Shown in pieces: positions 20,299-28,752 of a DNA stretch of 64,000 nt. Within the stretch, counting starts at the first letter, position 1. Each line of letters opens with the position of its first letter. The notes under the pieces were generated by a model that was not told where the DNA came from, did no database searches, and saw only the letters and a program-made list of their open reading frames with translations. Made by a program: the position numbers and the translations under genes. The DNA comes from JABDQA01 sp963759125 (GTDB lineage: Bacteria > Desulfobacterota > Desulfobulbia > Desulfobulbales > Desulfocapsaceae): the NCBI GenBank assembly GCA_963759125.1, contig CAVWXN010000006.1:48473-112472 (forward strand), given 5' to 3'.

Positions 20299-21712
20299 AT
20301 GATAAAACAAAGTAAAGACACTACTGATCAAACCGTCTGGCTGGAGATGGAGGAGGTCGACGATGGCTATCTTCAGGTCGACCGCTTCGTCGCCCGGCCC
20401 GGAGAAACATGGTGTGTTTACGGCGGCAACCATTCCGGCATTGACCGGTTTGTGGAGCTTTTCCGCCGCCAGAAACAGGACGCGCTTTCCTTATCGAAAA
20501 CTTACCATCCCCGCAGATCTGGGGGTTGTCAGTTTCAAAGACCAACAGGAACTTTTTGAGCAGGAAGTGCGCAACGATGAAAGTGATTTTCTTGATCGCA
20601 TTGATCCCGGTACGTTGGCCGGGGAATTTCTCACCAATATCGAGGACAACCGCGCGCTGATCGACCAGTTCAGACTGAGTGGCGTGCTCAATAGCGGTTA
20701 TCGACAACTGAGTTCCGGGGAAAGTCGTAAGCTGCTGATCTTAAAAGCCGTCACCGATGGTGCCAGCCATCTGCTCATCGAAAACCCTTATGACGGCCTT
20801 GATGTGGCATCTTGTGTTGAGTTTGATCGCATTATGGCACTGCTCATCGAGCGCCGATTCAAGGTGCTGCTCGTACTCTCCAGCCGCTCCGATATTCCCG
20901 ACTGGTGCTCCCACCTGGCCTGGTTCGATAAAGGCAGGCTGGCTGGCTGTGGGGCGCGCGGTGAAATAGTCAGGCAGATCGAGGGCCGCGCCAACGGCGA
21001 TGACTGGAACCAAATTCTGGAAAACCGAGAGCATACGACGGTGGACGACTCCGTCGAACTGGTCAGATTGGTAAACGGGCAGGCGCGCTATGGTGATCGA
21101 ATCATATTTTCCAACTTCGACTTCAGGGTGGTCCGGGATCAGCATACCCTGGTAACCGGTCCCAACGGTGCTGGTAAGTCAACGCTGCTTGCTTTGGTAA
21201 CCGGCGACCACCCTGACTGCTACACCAATGAGCTGTATCTGTTTGGCAAACGCCGCGGCAGCGGTGAGTCGATCTGGCAGATTAAAAAGGAGATGGGCAT
21301 TGTCAGTCCGGCTCTGCACCGTGAACATTATATTCCCGGCAACTCGCTGCAGATTGTGGTTTCAGGCTTTTTCGACTCTATTGGTCTTTACAGCAGGCCC
21401 AGCGAACAACAGCGGCAAGTTGCCCGATCCTGGCTCAGAGTGATCGGGTTGAGCGGACTGGAGAAGACGCCGTTCCGCAATCTGGGCTATGGTGAGCAGC
21501 GGCTCGTACTGATCGCCAGGGCGTTGATTAAGACACCGAAGCTGCTTGTCCTCGATGAACCCACCCATGGCCTCGATGACGCCAACCGGGCTAATCTGCT
21601 TAACTTTCTGGAACTGGTGGTTGACAAGCAGATCAGCACCATCGTCTATGTCAGTCATCGGCGAGATGAGTTTCGCGGTTTTTTCCGGCAGCATATCAGC
21701 TTTGATCGTTGA
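20299..21712 (+). CDS. modF: ModF-like twin ABC ATPase with degenerate first site (one frameshift)
   Basis: Two ABC ATPase domains are fused, as in E. coli ModF. The second half is very ModF-like: GPNGAGKST, LVTGDHP, FGKRRGSGESIWQIKKEMG, the signature LGYGEQR, Walker B LLVLDEPTHGLD and an H-loop VSHRRDE. The first half keeps LSSGESRK, but its Walker A reads GGNHSGID (residues 42-49), with no lysine, and its Walker B reads LLIENPYDGLD, with no acidic pair. Its nucleotide site is therefore probably inactive. The N-terminal frame from ATG 20299 joins the main frame near 20503, where the run GAAAAC seems to hold one extra A. The role of ModF is poorly defined. No molybdate permease is nearby. Confidence 0.8.
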
Positions 21713-21817
21713 AGCGAGCGCTGCAATTTCCCTGTCTTGAGATTTCCCTCCTCTTTTCATTGCAGAGGGTTCTGAAAGACCTACAACGAGAAATTGTAAA
21801 CTGTCTCCCACCGAATT

Positions 21818-21916
21818 TTCAAAATGGGTCTATCTGATGGTATAATAAGATGAACAGACAGGGAACTGTCTGCTGCTGGTGACCGTAAGCAATTGATTGA
21901 CCTCCCTGCCGGGAGG
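21818..21916 (+). promoter_or_regulatory. Promoter and structured leader of the crotonase gene
   Basis: TTCAAA (21818-21823) and a consensus TATAAT (21841-21846) are 17 bases apart. The predicted leader contains two perfect hairpins: CAGACA/TGTCTG with loop GGGAAC (21855-21872) and CCTCCC/GGGAGG with loop TGCC (21901-21916). The strong ribosome site GGAGG (21933-21937) follows. This could be a cis-acting RNA; it matches no riboswitch class I recognise. Confidence 0.5.
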
Positions 21917-21945
21917 GCCAACCTCTCACTCTGGAGGAATTTGTG

Positions 21946-22737
21946 ATGTCAGATTCCGGCCTGATCAAACGTTACCCAGAATTTTTTGTTTCCGAAATTC
22001 ACGAGAAGGTGCTGTGGATGAGATTTTCCGGCAACTTCTTTCACAACCTGACCAGTTTTGATAAACGCGACTTCCTGGGTGATTATTTCCAGCGAATAAA
22101 AAAAAGTGAGCAAATCAATACAGTGATTTTCCAGACAAACTACAGAGATTCAGGTGTCGACGAGTATGTGGACTTCTTTCTCTCGCACACTGATGAAGCG
22201 AGTCTGTTTGGTGGGACAAGGCTTCTGGAGATAAACAAACTCAGTAACATCATCAACCAGACGATCATCAATGTGATGGAGTTAAATAAATTTACCATTC
22301 AGATATGTCAGGATGCCGCTCTGAGTATCTTCATGAATATTGGTTTTGCTTGTGATTATCGCATTCTCAGCGACAATACGGTCTTCTACAACGCTTTTAA
22401 AAAAATAGGAGGACTGCCGCTTGGCGGAGGCCCGTTTTTTCTGACTAAACTGCTGGGTAGAAGCCGGGCAAACCAGCTGCTTCTTCTTGAAGACGAGATC
22501 CCCGCTGAACAGGCTTTGAAGCTGGGAATAGTCGATACGGTCGTACCCCACACGGAACTGGAGACTACTGCTTTGAGAGCGGCGCAGAAGATCAGTCAAA
22601 CCCAACCACGAACGCTGAGCGGCGTGAAACGATTGACCAATTATTCCCTGCAGGAGTTGAAAGTGTATCTGGCCCGTGAAACCGAAGAACTGCAGAGGGT
22701 ATGCGTGCAGATGGGACACCAGAAGGTCTTCGCCTGA
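21946..22737 (+). CDS. Divergent crotonase-fold (enoyl-CoA hydratase/isomerase-like) protein
   Basis: The 263-residue protein has the crotonase layout: a beta segment, an oxyanion-hole helix region (ALSIFMNIGFACDYRIL), then KKIGGLPLGGGPFFLTKLLG and a family-type C-terminal block (EDEIPAEQALKLGIVD). The glutamate expected just before the IGGLP block (as in PEI...PGGGG) is a lysine here, and the N-terminal third is unusual. Classical hydratase chemistry is therefore doubtful; an isomerase, hydrolase or non-catalytic role is possible. ATG 21946 is chosen because GGAGG lies 8 bases upstream; a GTG directly before it would be too close. It has its own promoter and structured leader, so it is probably monocistronic. 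Confidence 0.65.
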   Translation: MSDSGLIKRYPEFFVSEIHEKVLWMRFSGNFFHNLTSFDKRDFLGDYFQRIKKSEQINTVIFQTNYRDSGVDEYVDFFLSHTDEASLFGGTRLLEINKLSNIINQTIINVMELNKFTIQICQDAALSIFMNIGFACDYRILSDNTVFYNAFKKIGGLPLGGGPFFLTKLLGRSRANQLLLLEDEIPAEQALKLGIVDTVVPHTELETTALRAAQKISQTQPRTLSGVKRLTNYSLQELKVYLARETEELQRVCVQMGHQKVFA

Positions 22738-22771
22738 TCCCGGACAACCCTCTCTGAACCGTAGACGGGAT

Positions 22772-22820
22772 TAGATGCAGATAACAGTCGACCGTCGAGG
22801 ATCTCAGGTATCTGCATCTA
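22772..22820. repeat. 12-base inverted repeat between convergent genes
   Basis: TAGATGCAGATA (22772-22783) and TATCTGCATCTA (22809-22820) are perfect complements around a 25-base loop. The hairpin lies between the crotonase gene and the convergent gene at 22838. No T-run follows, so it may be a transcript-stability hairpin or a small repeat remnant. Confidence 0.5.
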
Positions 22821-22837
22821 TTATCAAGGTTGCTTTC

Positions 22838-23380
22838 TCAGGCGAAACTGTCCTCGAACAATTTCTCGATGGCGGCCCGTCCGGCGTCGTTCAAATATCT
22901 GGTACCGGAACCGACGAAGGTGTCGTATTCAATCCGGGGAGAGTCCTCCTGCCACCCTTCCTTCCAGGTAAACCATTTTCCCGAAGGCTGGTCGAATACA
23001 TGCAGGGGGCGATTGAACATCTTGGCAAGTTGGACCGCCCAGCCGGTGCCGCCTTTCACTGAGCCGTCTTCCTGGATCGAGCCAATCACAAAAACCTGAT
23101 AGCCGCTGTTAACCAGATGGAAGATGGTCTGCAGAACCTTGCGGATTTTTTCGGTTTCGTAGTAAGTGCGATGCAGCATCTTTGAGGCCAGTTCCATGCT
23201 GATATTGCCGCGTTCGAGGTCTTCCTTGGAGAGGACCCTGACGTTTTTTTCACGCGACAGTTTGTGGCCTTCGAAAGTATAGATCACTTCATTGACCGAA
23301 TATTTCTCAGCTGTTTCTCCGAATACAGTTTCGGCACCCTTGAGGCCACCGCTGTACAAGGTGCATTGCGCTGCTTCCAT
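22838..23380 (-). CDS. Predicted Rossmann-type (SLOG-like) protein, function unknown
   Basis: I do not recognise a named family with certainty. The 180-residue protein begins with a strand-loop YSGGLKGAE, has a central helical region, and then a strand-loop-helix VFVIGSIQEDGSVKGGTGWAVQLAKMF followed by a strand and HVFDQPSGKW. This alternation with glycine-rich loops suggests a nucleotide- or ligand-binding fold of the SLOG/YpsA kind, in which a GGTGWAV-like helix precedes a 'P-hydrophobic-F' strand. This assignment is inference from pattern only. A GAGGA ribosome site precedes ATG 23380. The gene stands alone between two intergenic gaps. Confidence 0.5.
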   Translation of the reverse strand: MEAAQCTLYSGGLKGAETVFGETAEKYSVNEVIYTFEGHKLSREKNVRVLSKEDLERGNISMELASKMLHRTYYETEKIRKVLQTIFHLVNSGYQVFVIGSIQEDGSVKGGTGWAVQLAKMFNRPLHVFDQPSGKWFTWKEGWQEDSPRIEYDTFVGSGTRYLNDAGRAAIEKLFEDSFA

Positions 23381-23484
23381 TTTATTCCTCTTGTAATTTG
23401 TTAGTAGTGATAAATCCAGGTAACCCGAACAAATAACACAGCTCTATAGAAAGGCAACCGCTATTGGTCAACAATGACAATTTT

Positions 23485-24444
23485 TTATGGTTTTCGCGCC
23501 GATAAAAAGATTCGCCAGGGAGCGGGATAGCCCTCGACGGTCCTGGAGGCGTCGTCAGGGTCGATATAATCGAGGTAGGACTCGAACTCCATCCACTCGG
23601 TGCGTCGCTGTTCCTCCGAACTCATCGGGTGCGAGCAGAACAGTTCGACTTCATTGAACCCGGCGCGCAGCAGCCAGTTTTCAAGGGCCTTGCCGGTGGG
23701 AACGAAATAGGTGCCGGGAACTTTGGCATAGGTATGTTCTGGGAAAAGTGCAATCGGCTCACTGCCGGGAATGGCCTGGGATTCAATCAGCAGGGTTCCT
23801 CCGGGTTTAAGAGCCGCAATTATATCTTTGAGGAGCTCGACTGGAGAGATACGGTGATAGATAATGCCCATCAGAAAAATCACGTCGAACGACTGAGGAA
23901 ACAGGGAAATGTGTTCAACCCCGAGCAGATCAATATCGAGATTTTCGAAGCCGGCCATGGCGTTAAGCGCCTTGAAGCAATAGTAGTGCTGGACCGAGGG
24001 TTCAAAGCCGAGCACAAAACGGGGCTTCAGGGGCACCATTCGAAACATGTAGTAGCCGTTGTTGCAGCCGATGTCGGCCACGATCTTTCCGTTCAGATCG
24101 GGAAGGCGCTCCCGCAGACGGTTCCATTTGCGTTCACTGCGCCACTCGGCGTCGACCTCGATGCCAAAGACGGAGAAGGGGCCTTTACGCCAGGGCATGA
24201 AGCATCTGAGCTGCTCCTTGATGTCCTGCCGGGTGCCGGCAGCTATCTCTTCGGCCAGGCCGATGGTAACCGTGTCTGTCCCGCATTCGCTATGAGCGGC
24301 CCGGTAGCTGCTGAGCTGCTCAAAGGGGGTGCGATACCTCAGGAACCCTTTTTTCTGCTGGTTGACCCAGCGCTGGCGTTGCTCGTGAGCTTCGGCTATG
24401 GCACGAAAATCGATGTCCGAGTGAAAATAGTTGAGATAGTGCAT
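23485..24444 (-). CDS. cmoB: tRNA U34 carboxymethyltransferase CmoB
   Basis: CmoB transfers a carboxymethyl group from carboxy-SAM to 5-hydroxyuridine at position 34 of tRNA. Family blocks are clear: MPWRKGPFSVFGI, EWRSERKWNR, the SAM-type loop VADIGCNNGYYMFRM, MGIIYHRISPVELL, and the C-terminal SSEEQRRTEWM and TVEGYPAPWR. ATG 24444 is given as the start. A TTG at 24462 overlapping the cmoA stop (TTGA) is an alternative that adds six residues. It follows cmoA, which makes its cofactor, in the same operon. Confidence 0.93.
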   Translation of the reverse strand: MHYLNYFHSDIDFRAIAEAHEQRQRWVNQQKKGFLRYRTPFEQLSSYRAAHSECGTDTVTIGLAEEIAAGTRQDIKEQLRCFMPWRKGPFSVFGIEVDAEWRSERKWNRLRERLPDLNGKIVADIGCNNGYYMFRMVPLKPRFVLGFEPSVQHYYCFKALNAMAGFENLDIDLLGVEHISLFPQSFDVIFLMGIIYHRISPVELLKDIIAALKPGGTLLIESQAIPGSEPIALFPEHTYAKVPGTYFVPTGKALENWLLRAGFNEVELFCSHPMSSEEQRRTEWMEFESYLDYIDPDDASRTVEGYPAPWRIFLSARKP

Positions 24445-24458
24445 GTGAAAAGAGTTGG

Positions 24459-25193
24459 TCAACCCGGTTTGACAGCTACGAAGGACGAAAAGTTAAACCA
24501 TTGAAAAAAGGTGGTGACCGGTCGGAAACCGGCCTGGGCAAGGAGTTCGATGTTCTCTTCGATGGAGAAGGGGATCAGAATGTTTTCCAGGGCTTCTCTT
24601 TTGCGGGCAATTTCCAGGTCTGAATAACCCTGTTCACGTTTGAAATCATGATAGATATCGATGAAAGTTCGATTGAGCCGCTTGTCACCCAGGATTGTCT
24701 TTTCGCTAAGGATGAGCAGGCCGCCGGGTCGAAGATTATCATAGAGTCGCCTGATTAGGGTAGGGCGATGTACAGGCCGGATAAACTGCAGTGTGTAGTT
24801 AAGAATAAAGGCGCCGGTCTCCGGCTGGTCGATTTCCCTGATGTCGGCCTGGGCGAAAGAGACGTCATCGTTTTCGACATAAAACTCGGCTTTAAGGCGA
24901 GCCTTGGTGAGCATTGCAGGAGAACTGTCGACCCCGAGGAAGCGGAACCGGTGGTCGGCCAGTTTTCTGGCAAAGTAGAGAAGGGCGGTGCCGGTGGCGC
25001 AGCCCAGGTCGCAGACCGTGTCCCCGGGCCGCAGATGGCTGGCGAGCAGTCGGCTCGTTTCCCCGATCACGTTTTGATAACAGGGAATTGATCGATCCAG
25101 CATATCGTCGAAAACTTCGACGACGCGCTCGTTGAAATCAAAATCTTCAGGAACTGTATCGACCTGATACAGCCTGTCTTTCAAGCTGGACAT
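24459..25193 (-). CDS. cmoA: Carboxy-SAM synthase CmoA
   Basis: CmoA converts SAM and prephenate to carboxy-SAM. The 244-residue protein has the family start (DTVPEDFDFNERVVEVFDDM), the methyltransferase-fold loop VCDLGCATGTALL, the acidic strand FLGVDSSPAM, ILNYTLQFI, and the C-terminal TTFFQWFNFSSFVA. The gene overlaps or directly abuts cmoB and starts 6 bases after the ydbL-like gene ends, so cmoAB may be transcribed with the ydbH group. Confidence 0.94.
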   Translation of the reverse strand: MSSLKDRLYQVDTVPEDFDFNERVVEVFDDMLDRSIPCYQNVIGETSRLLASHLRPGDTVCDLGCATGTALLYFARKLADHRFRFLGVDSSPAMLTKARLKAEFYVENDDVSFAQADIREIDQPETGAFILNYTLQFIRPVHRPTLIRRLYDNLRPGGLLILSEKTILGDKRLNRTFIDIYHDFKREQGYSDLEIARKREALENILIPFSIEENIELLAQAGFRPVTTFFQWFNFSSFVAVKPG

Positions 25194-25199
25194 CCCGGG

Positions 25200-25571
25200 C
25201 TATTTTTTATGCCAGGCACCGTCTGGTTTTTGGAACCAGTGCCCTTTACTGCCTTTGGCGCTTATCTGTTTGGCTCTTCTTTGCCCGACCAGGGCAGCAT
25301 CGACTTTCTCCTTGCTGGCGATGGCCGCATAGACACTCCTGCGGTCCTTATTTTCGTCGCTTATCAGTTGTTGCTGAGATTTGTCTCCGGTGCGGAATTC
25401 AAGAAAGCCTTTATTGTTCTCCCCGATAATTCCCTTATCCTTGAGAGCGTTAATTGCCGGAATCCTGGCCAGCATCCGCTCCTTGACCGAAGCCGCCTGT
25501 CCGTTAAGGGTGCTGCAAAGAAGAGTCGTTAATACAACAGCGATAACAAAAAAGAATTTCCGATTATACAT
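25200..25571 (-). CDS. ydbL: YdbL-like periplasmic protein (DUF1318)
   Basis: The 123-residue protein has a signal peptide (MYNRKFFFVIAVV to about NGQAAS), then the DUF1318 pattern: VKERMLARIPAINALKDKG, IGENNKGFLEFR, a variable middle, and a C-terminal QKPDGAW segment. ATG 25571 is preferred because GGAGG lies about six bases upstream and a signal peptide follows at once. In E. coli, YdbL is encoded with YdbH and YnbE and is thought to act as a periplasmic helper of that lipid-transport pair. The same three genes are adjacent here. Confidence 0.85.
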   Translation of the reverse strand: MYNRKFFFVIAVVLTTLLCSTLNGQAASVKERMLARIPAINALKDKGIIGENNKGFLEFRTGDKSQQQLISDENKDRRSVYAAIASKEKVDAALVGQRRAKQISAKGSKGHWFQKPDGAWHKK

Positions 25572-25602
25572 TCTGAACCTCCACGAATTATAATAAGCGA
25601 AA

Positions 25603-25800
25603 TCATTCATTCTGGGCCGCCTCGTCGATGTCGCCGAAGAAATCATCCAGGGCACGATCCACCTTGACGTTGACGTCGATGGTGATATGAATGGGTTTTA
25701 TTTCAACAGGTTTGACATCCACTTCGTGCTTGGTACAGGCCGAACCTATCCCCAACAGCAGAGCCAAACACAACAAACGAGACAATAGATGCAATTTCAT
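25603..25800 (-). CDS. ynbE: YnbE-like outer-membrane lipoprotein
   Basis: This 65-residue protein has a lipoprotein signal ending in GIGSAC, where the cysteine is lipidated, followed by a short beta-rich stretch (VEIKPIHITIDVNVKVD) typical of YnbE, and an acidic tail. YnbE is proposed to pair with YdbH to complete a bridge between the membranes for phospholipid transport. The ATG overlaps the ydbH stop (ATGA). It is too short for many gene finders, but its context and lipobox support it. Confidence 0.87.
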   Translation of the reverse strand: MKLHLLSRLLCLALLLGIGSACTKHEVDVKPVEIKPIHITIDVNVKVDRALDDFFGDIDEAAQNE

Positions 25801-28358
25801 TGTCCACTCTCCATTATCGAATTGATTGACTGGCCAACCTGAAAAAGATCGGCCAGTGGTACTCGAAAATTGACGTCCAATCGGATTGGGTACTGCAGCC
25901 CTTGTCCCTGGTCCGACTCAACAAGCATGCCTTTCTTGTTGAACTTGAACGGCAGTGCAGTGCTGGGTTTGCCGTCCAGCTCAAGGGTTAACAGCAGGTC
26001 GTCTTCGGCGCTGTCAAAACTCAGTTTTGTCCAGTTATAGGTAAAATCTGCAAGCGACTGCAGCGTGTAGTTGAGAAAACCTGCCTCGCTTACCGCACCA
26101 ACACCCTGCCGCAGCAAATCAGTGTCGGTGAAACGCACTATACCACCTGTACCTGGCGTCGAAAACAGAAATCCATCTTCGAAATCGATCCGTTCCCTGG
26201 AGAGTCTTATCGGCAGTTTTCCATTGAGCGAGCCCTCGCCTTCGGTGCCTTTGAAGCCAAATTGTTCGAGCAGTTCAGCCAGCCCGATACGGCTGCAGTA
26301 AAAGATTGTATCGATCTCGGATGTCTGGGTGGATAAACGCAGACTGCCAGATTCCAAAGTGCCCCCGCACCAGTTGAACCTGCTTTTCTCGATGAAGAGC
26401 GATTGAGGATTTTCCAGGCGGAAGGTAACCGAAGCATCGCTGAAATGAAGCGTCGAGATATCGACCGTTCCGGCTGAACAGCGCTGACTGGGACTCGATT
26501 GCAGCCTGGGCAGTTCGGGAAACTCGATGGCGCAGTTCAGATCGTCCAGGTTGACATTCTTGTCACTGAAATCCAGTCTTGCGTCCGAGATGGCAGCCTG
26601 CGCCCAGGCCGAGATCTCCTTGTCGTAAGTGATGCCTCCCTGAGCCTCAAGCCGGCCCGAGAAGTCGAGATCGGCAGGGAGGGAGAGAAAGGAAGGGAGG
26701 AGGGTTGGCTCCAGGTCGCTGGTTGCCAGACTCCAGGACAATGTTCCTTGCCTCGACTGCCAGGCCATCTGGCCGCTGAATGGGATATTGAAATCGACGT
26801 TGTTCAGCATTTCAATAGTTCCTGCGGTGTGGTATTCGGAATCGTGATAGGTTATGTCCGCGTTCATCGAAAATAGATGTTCATCCTCAAGTTCCACCGC
26901 TGCAACCGAAATTTCGCCGGCGCTCATGGCGCTGGTCAAGGTTGACCGAGAAAATGGCAGCGCAAGGCTGAGGTTCTTGAGGACCAGATTTTTCTCGGGC
27001 AGTTTCAATTCTTCCAGTCCCGCATTTATTTTGCCTTCAAGCTTATCTGCCGAGCGGCTCAGCTTGGCCTTGAAGTCAAATCCAGCCCCCTTCAGCTGGA
27101 GGGAATCGCGACGCAGCTCAAACGGCCCGTTCTCCAGTTCCAGGGCAGCCTGCTGCTGGCCATTGTTCAGCTCGAGCGTCGAGGCAAAGCGCAGGGTTTC
27201 AAGTCCGGATATGACCCAGTCACCGGACAGCAGCAGAGGTAGTTCGGTGGGGTACCCTCCTTTTATCTCAAATCTTGCTCCGCTGGATCTGGACCAGAGG
27301 CCATTGAATGTCAAAGAAAGGGGCAGCTTGGCTGTCTCCGCTCCCTCACCACTCAGCCAGACAGCTGAGGCGCTGCCTGAACTTTTCGCGTCTCCTTCTC
27401 TGTAAGAGGCTTCACCGGTGAGGTCGATTAAAGCGCTGACAGGTGATTCGATGGCGATGGAGGTTATCCGGAAGCTGTGCCTATCGAGGCTCCCGGATAA
27501 AGCAAATTCCAGATCGTTACGCTCCGATCCGCTCGAGAGAACGATCTTGTCATTAACATAGCGCAGCTCTTCAACGTTTCCTTCCAGCTCGTAGCGTTGC
27601 AGGGAGAAAGAACGAGCATCGAGGAGTACATCGAGATTGGCGGACAGGGTCTTGAAGGCAGGGGGGACGAACTGCTCCGAAAAAAACGTTTCGGGCAGCG
27701 CCAAGGAGCCATTATCAATGGCTAATTGCACACTGATATCGTTACCTTTGAGTGTTGCAGAAAGTGAGACCGCCGCAGACAGATCATCGGAGAGAAAGAG
27801 TGATCCGTTCAGCGCCTCGAGTCGGTGTTCGTCCTGAGTGGAATTGAAGGTCGGCACCAATTGACCGTTCACACTTGCATAGAGAGATGGCTTGCCGGGG
27901 GTGTGCACGATGATCCGGCACTGATCGAGAACCAGTGTCTCGAGTCCCAGGGGCAGGAGAAACAGGTTGCGCTGGGAGGCTGATTTTTTCCCGGCAGCCT
28001 GCGGCATAAGCCCGGGCATTATCAGGCGGCCGTTTTCCCTGTAGAAATGAAAGGTAGCGTGGTCCAACACCAGACTTCCAAGCCTTTTTTTCAGCAGTGA
28101 TTGCGGGGTAAAGCGCATCTGGAAGCGGGGAATCGAGAGCACCGGGTTGTCGCCGTCCTTTAACTCGACGCTGCCCTCAATGAGGTATGGAGTGATTCTG
28201 CTCATGCTTGCCCGGCTGGATGAAAAGGGGGTTTGGGCAAGCAGCGAAGGGAGAAGGAAGTGATCAACGATATGGGGCAGGGCCAGGAACCCGACCAGCA
28301 CGATAATGATCGTAATCAGCAGGAAAAGCGTTATTTTCTTCAGCAACGATCCGGCCAT
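25797..28358 (-). CDS. ydbH: YdbH-like AsmA-family intermembrane transport protein
   Basis: This 853-residue protein has an N-terminal membrane anchor (about residues 7-28) and then a very long beta-rich periplasmic region with repeated short strands, ending in a C-terminal block (YPIRLDVNFRVPLADLF) of the YdbH family. In E. coli, YdbH, TamB and YhdP are redundant AsmA-like bridges that move phospholipid to the outer membrane. ATG 28358 is preferred to a GTG at 28430, because AGGA lies 9 bases upstream and no ribosome site precedes the GTG. It leads the operon ydbH-ynbE-ydbL, possibly continuing into cmoAB. Confidence 0.87.
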   Translation of the reverse strand: MAGSLLKKITLFLLITIIIVLVGFLALPHIVDHFLLPSLLAQTPFSSSRASMSRITPYLIEGSVELKDGDNPVLSIPRFQMRFTPQSLLKKRLGSLVLDHATFHFYRENGRLIMPGLMPQAAGKKSASQRNLFLLPLGLETLVLDQCRIIVHTPGKPSLYASVNGQLVPTFNSTQDEHRLEALNGSLFLSDDLSAAVSLSATLKGNDISVQLAIDNGSLALPETFFSEQFVPPAFKTLSANLDVLLDARSFSLQRYELEGNVEELRYVNDKIVLSSGSERNDLEFALSGSLDRHSFRITSIAIESPVSALIDLTGEASYREGDAKSSGSASAVWLSGEGAETAKLPLSLTFNGLWSRSSGARFEIKGGYPTELPLLLSGDWVISGLETLRFASTLELNNGQQQAALELENGPFELRRDSLQLKGAGFDFKAKLSRSADKLEGKINAGLEELKLPEKNLVLKNLSLALPFSRSTLTSAMSAGEISVAAVELEDEHLFSMNADITYHDSEYHTAGTIEMLNNVDFNIPFSGQMAWQSRQGTLSWSLATSDLEPTLLPSFLSLPADLDFSGRLEAQGGITYDKEISAWAQAAISDARLDFSDKNVNLDDLNCAIEFPELPRLQSSPSQRCSAGTVDISTLHFSDASVTFRLENPQSLFIEKSRFNWCGGTLESGSLRLSTQTSEIDTIFYCSRIGLAELLEQFGFKGTEGEGSLNGKLPIRLSRERIDFEDGFLFSTPGTGGIVRFTDTDLLRQGVGAVSEAGFLNYTLQSLADFTYNWTKLSFDSAEDDLLLTLELDGKPSTALPFKFNKKGMLVESDQGQGLQYPIRLDVNFRVPLADLFQVGQSINSIMESGQ

Positions 28359-28752
28359 GGTGCGGAGTCCTTTTTCTGCTGGTGGCAGAGGTGCGCCGTG
28401 AGTTTCGGGTAAGGGTAAATGAATCGGCACGAAATATATAGGAAAATTTTCGCTGCATGTCAGCGGGATCAGGGTACCGTTGGCTTTTCACCAGGAAGGT
28501 GAGCGTTGACCATGGGCCTGGAAAATTGTGTTGCCTTAGGGTAGATATGAAAGTATAAACCTTTTTCCATCCTGAAACGGCCCTTTTGTCCATGCTTCAA
28601 TGTGCCCGATATTTTATCCTCGAACGGAGTCATATGGCTGTGGTAAAATTTCCTGCACTCCTCTATTTTGGAGCAAAATGACTCATTTCATCGTGGAAAC
28701 AAGATCAGTTTTTGCAAAAGGTCGAATTGTCCGATCAACAAGTGGATAAACC
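28359..28752. other. Divergent intergenic region between ydbH and the barrel-protein gene
   Basis: About 390 bases. The rightward half contains a 12-base sequence shared with the region upstream of the protease gene at 38800 and a perfect 15-base palindrome. No clear sigma-70 pair was found for either gene and no coding sequence is convincing. Confidence 0.45.
28642..28679 (+). promoter_or_regulatory. Shared upstream motif with adjacent palindrome
   Basis: GGTAAAATTTCC (28642-28653) is identical to 38681-38692, and the following 27 bases are also partly alike. Here the element ends in the perfect palindrome ATTTTG-GAG-CAAAAT (28665-28679). In both places it lies about 100 bases upstream of a rightward gene. 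A regulator or promoter type cannot be named. Confidence 0.35.

Noticed and set aside
28680..28750. Sigma-54 promoter before the barrel-protein gene
   Set aside because: GG and GC elements can be found, but their spacing is far from the required 10 bases.
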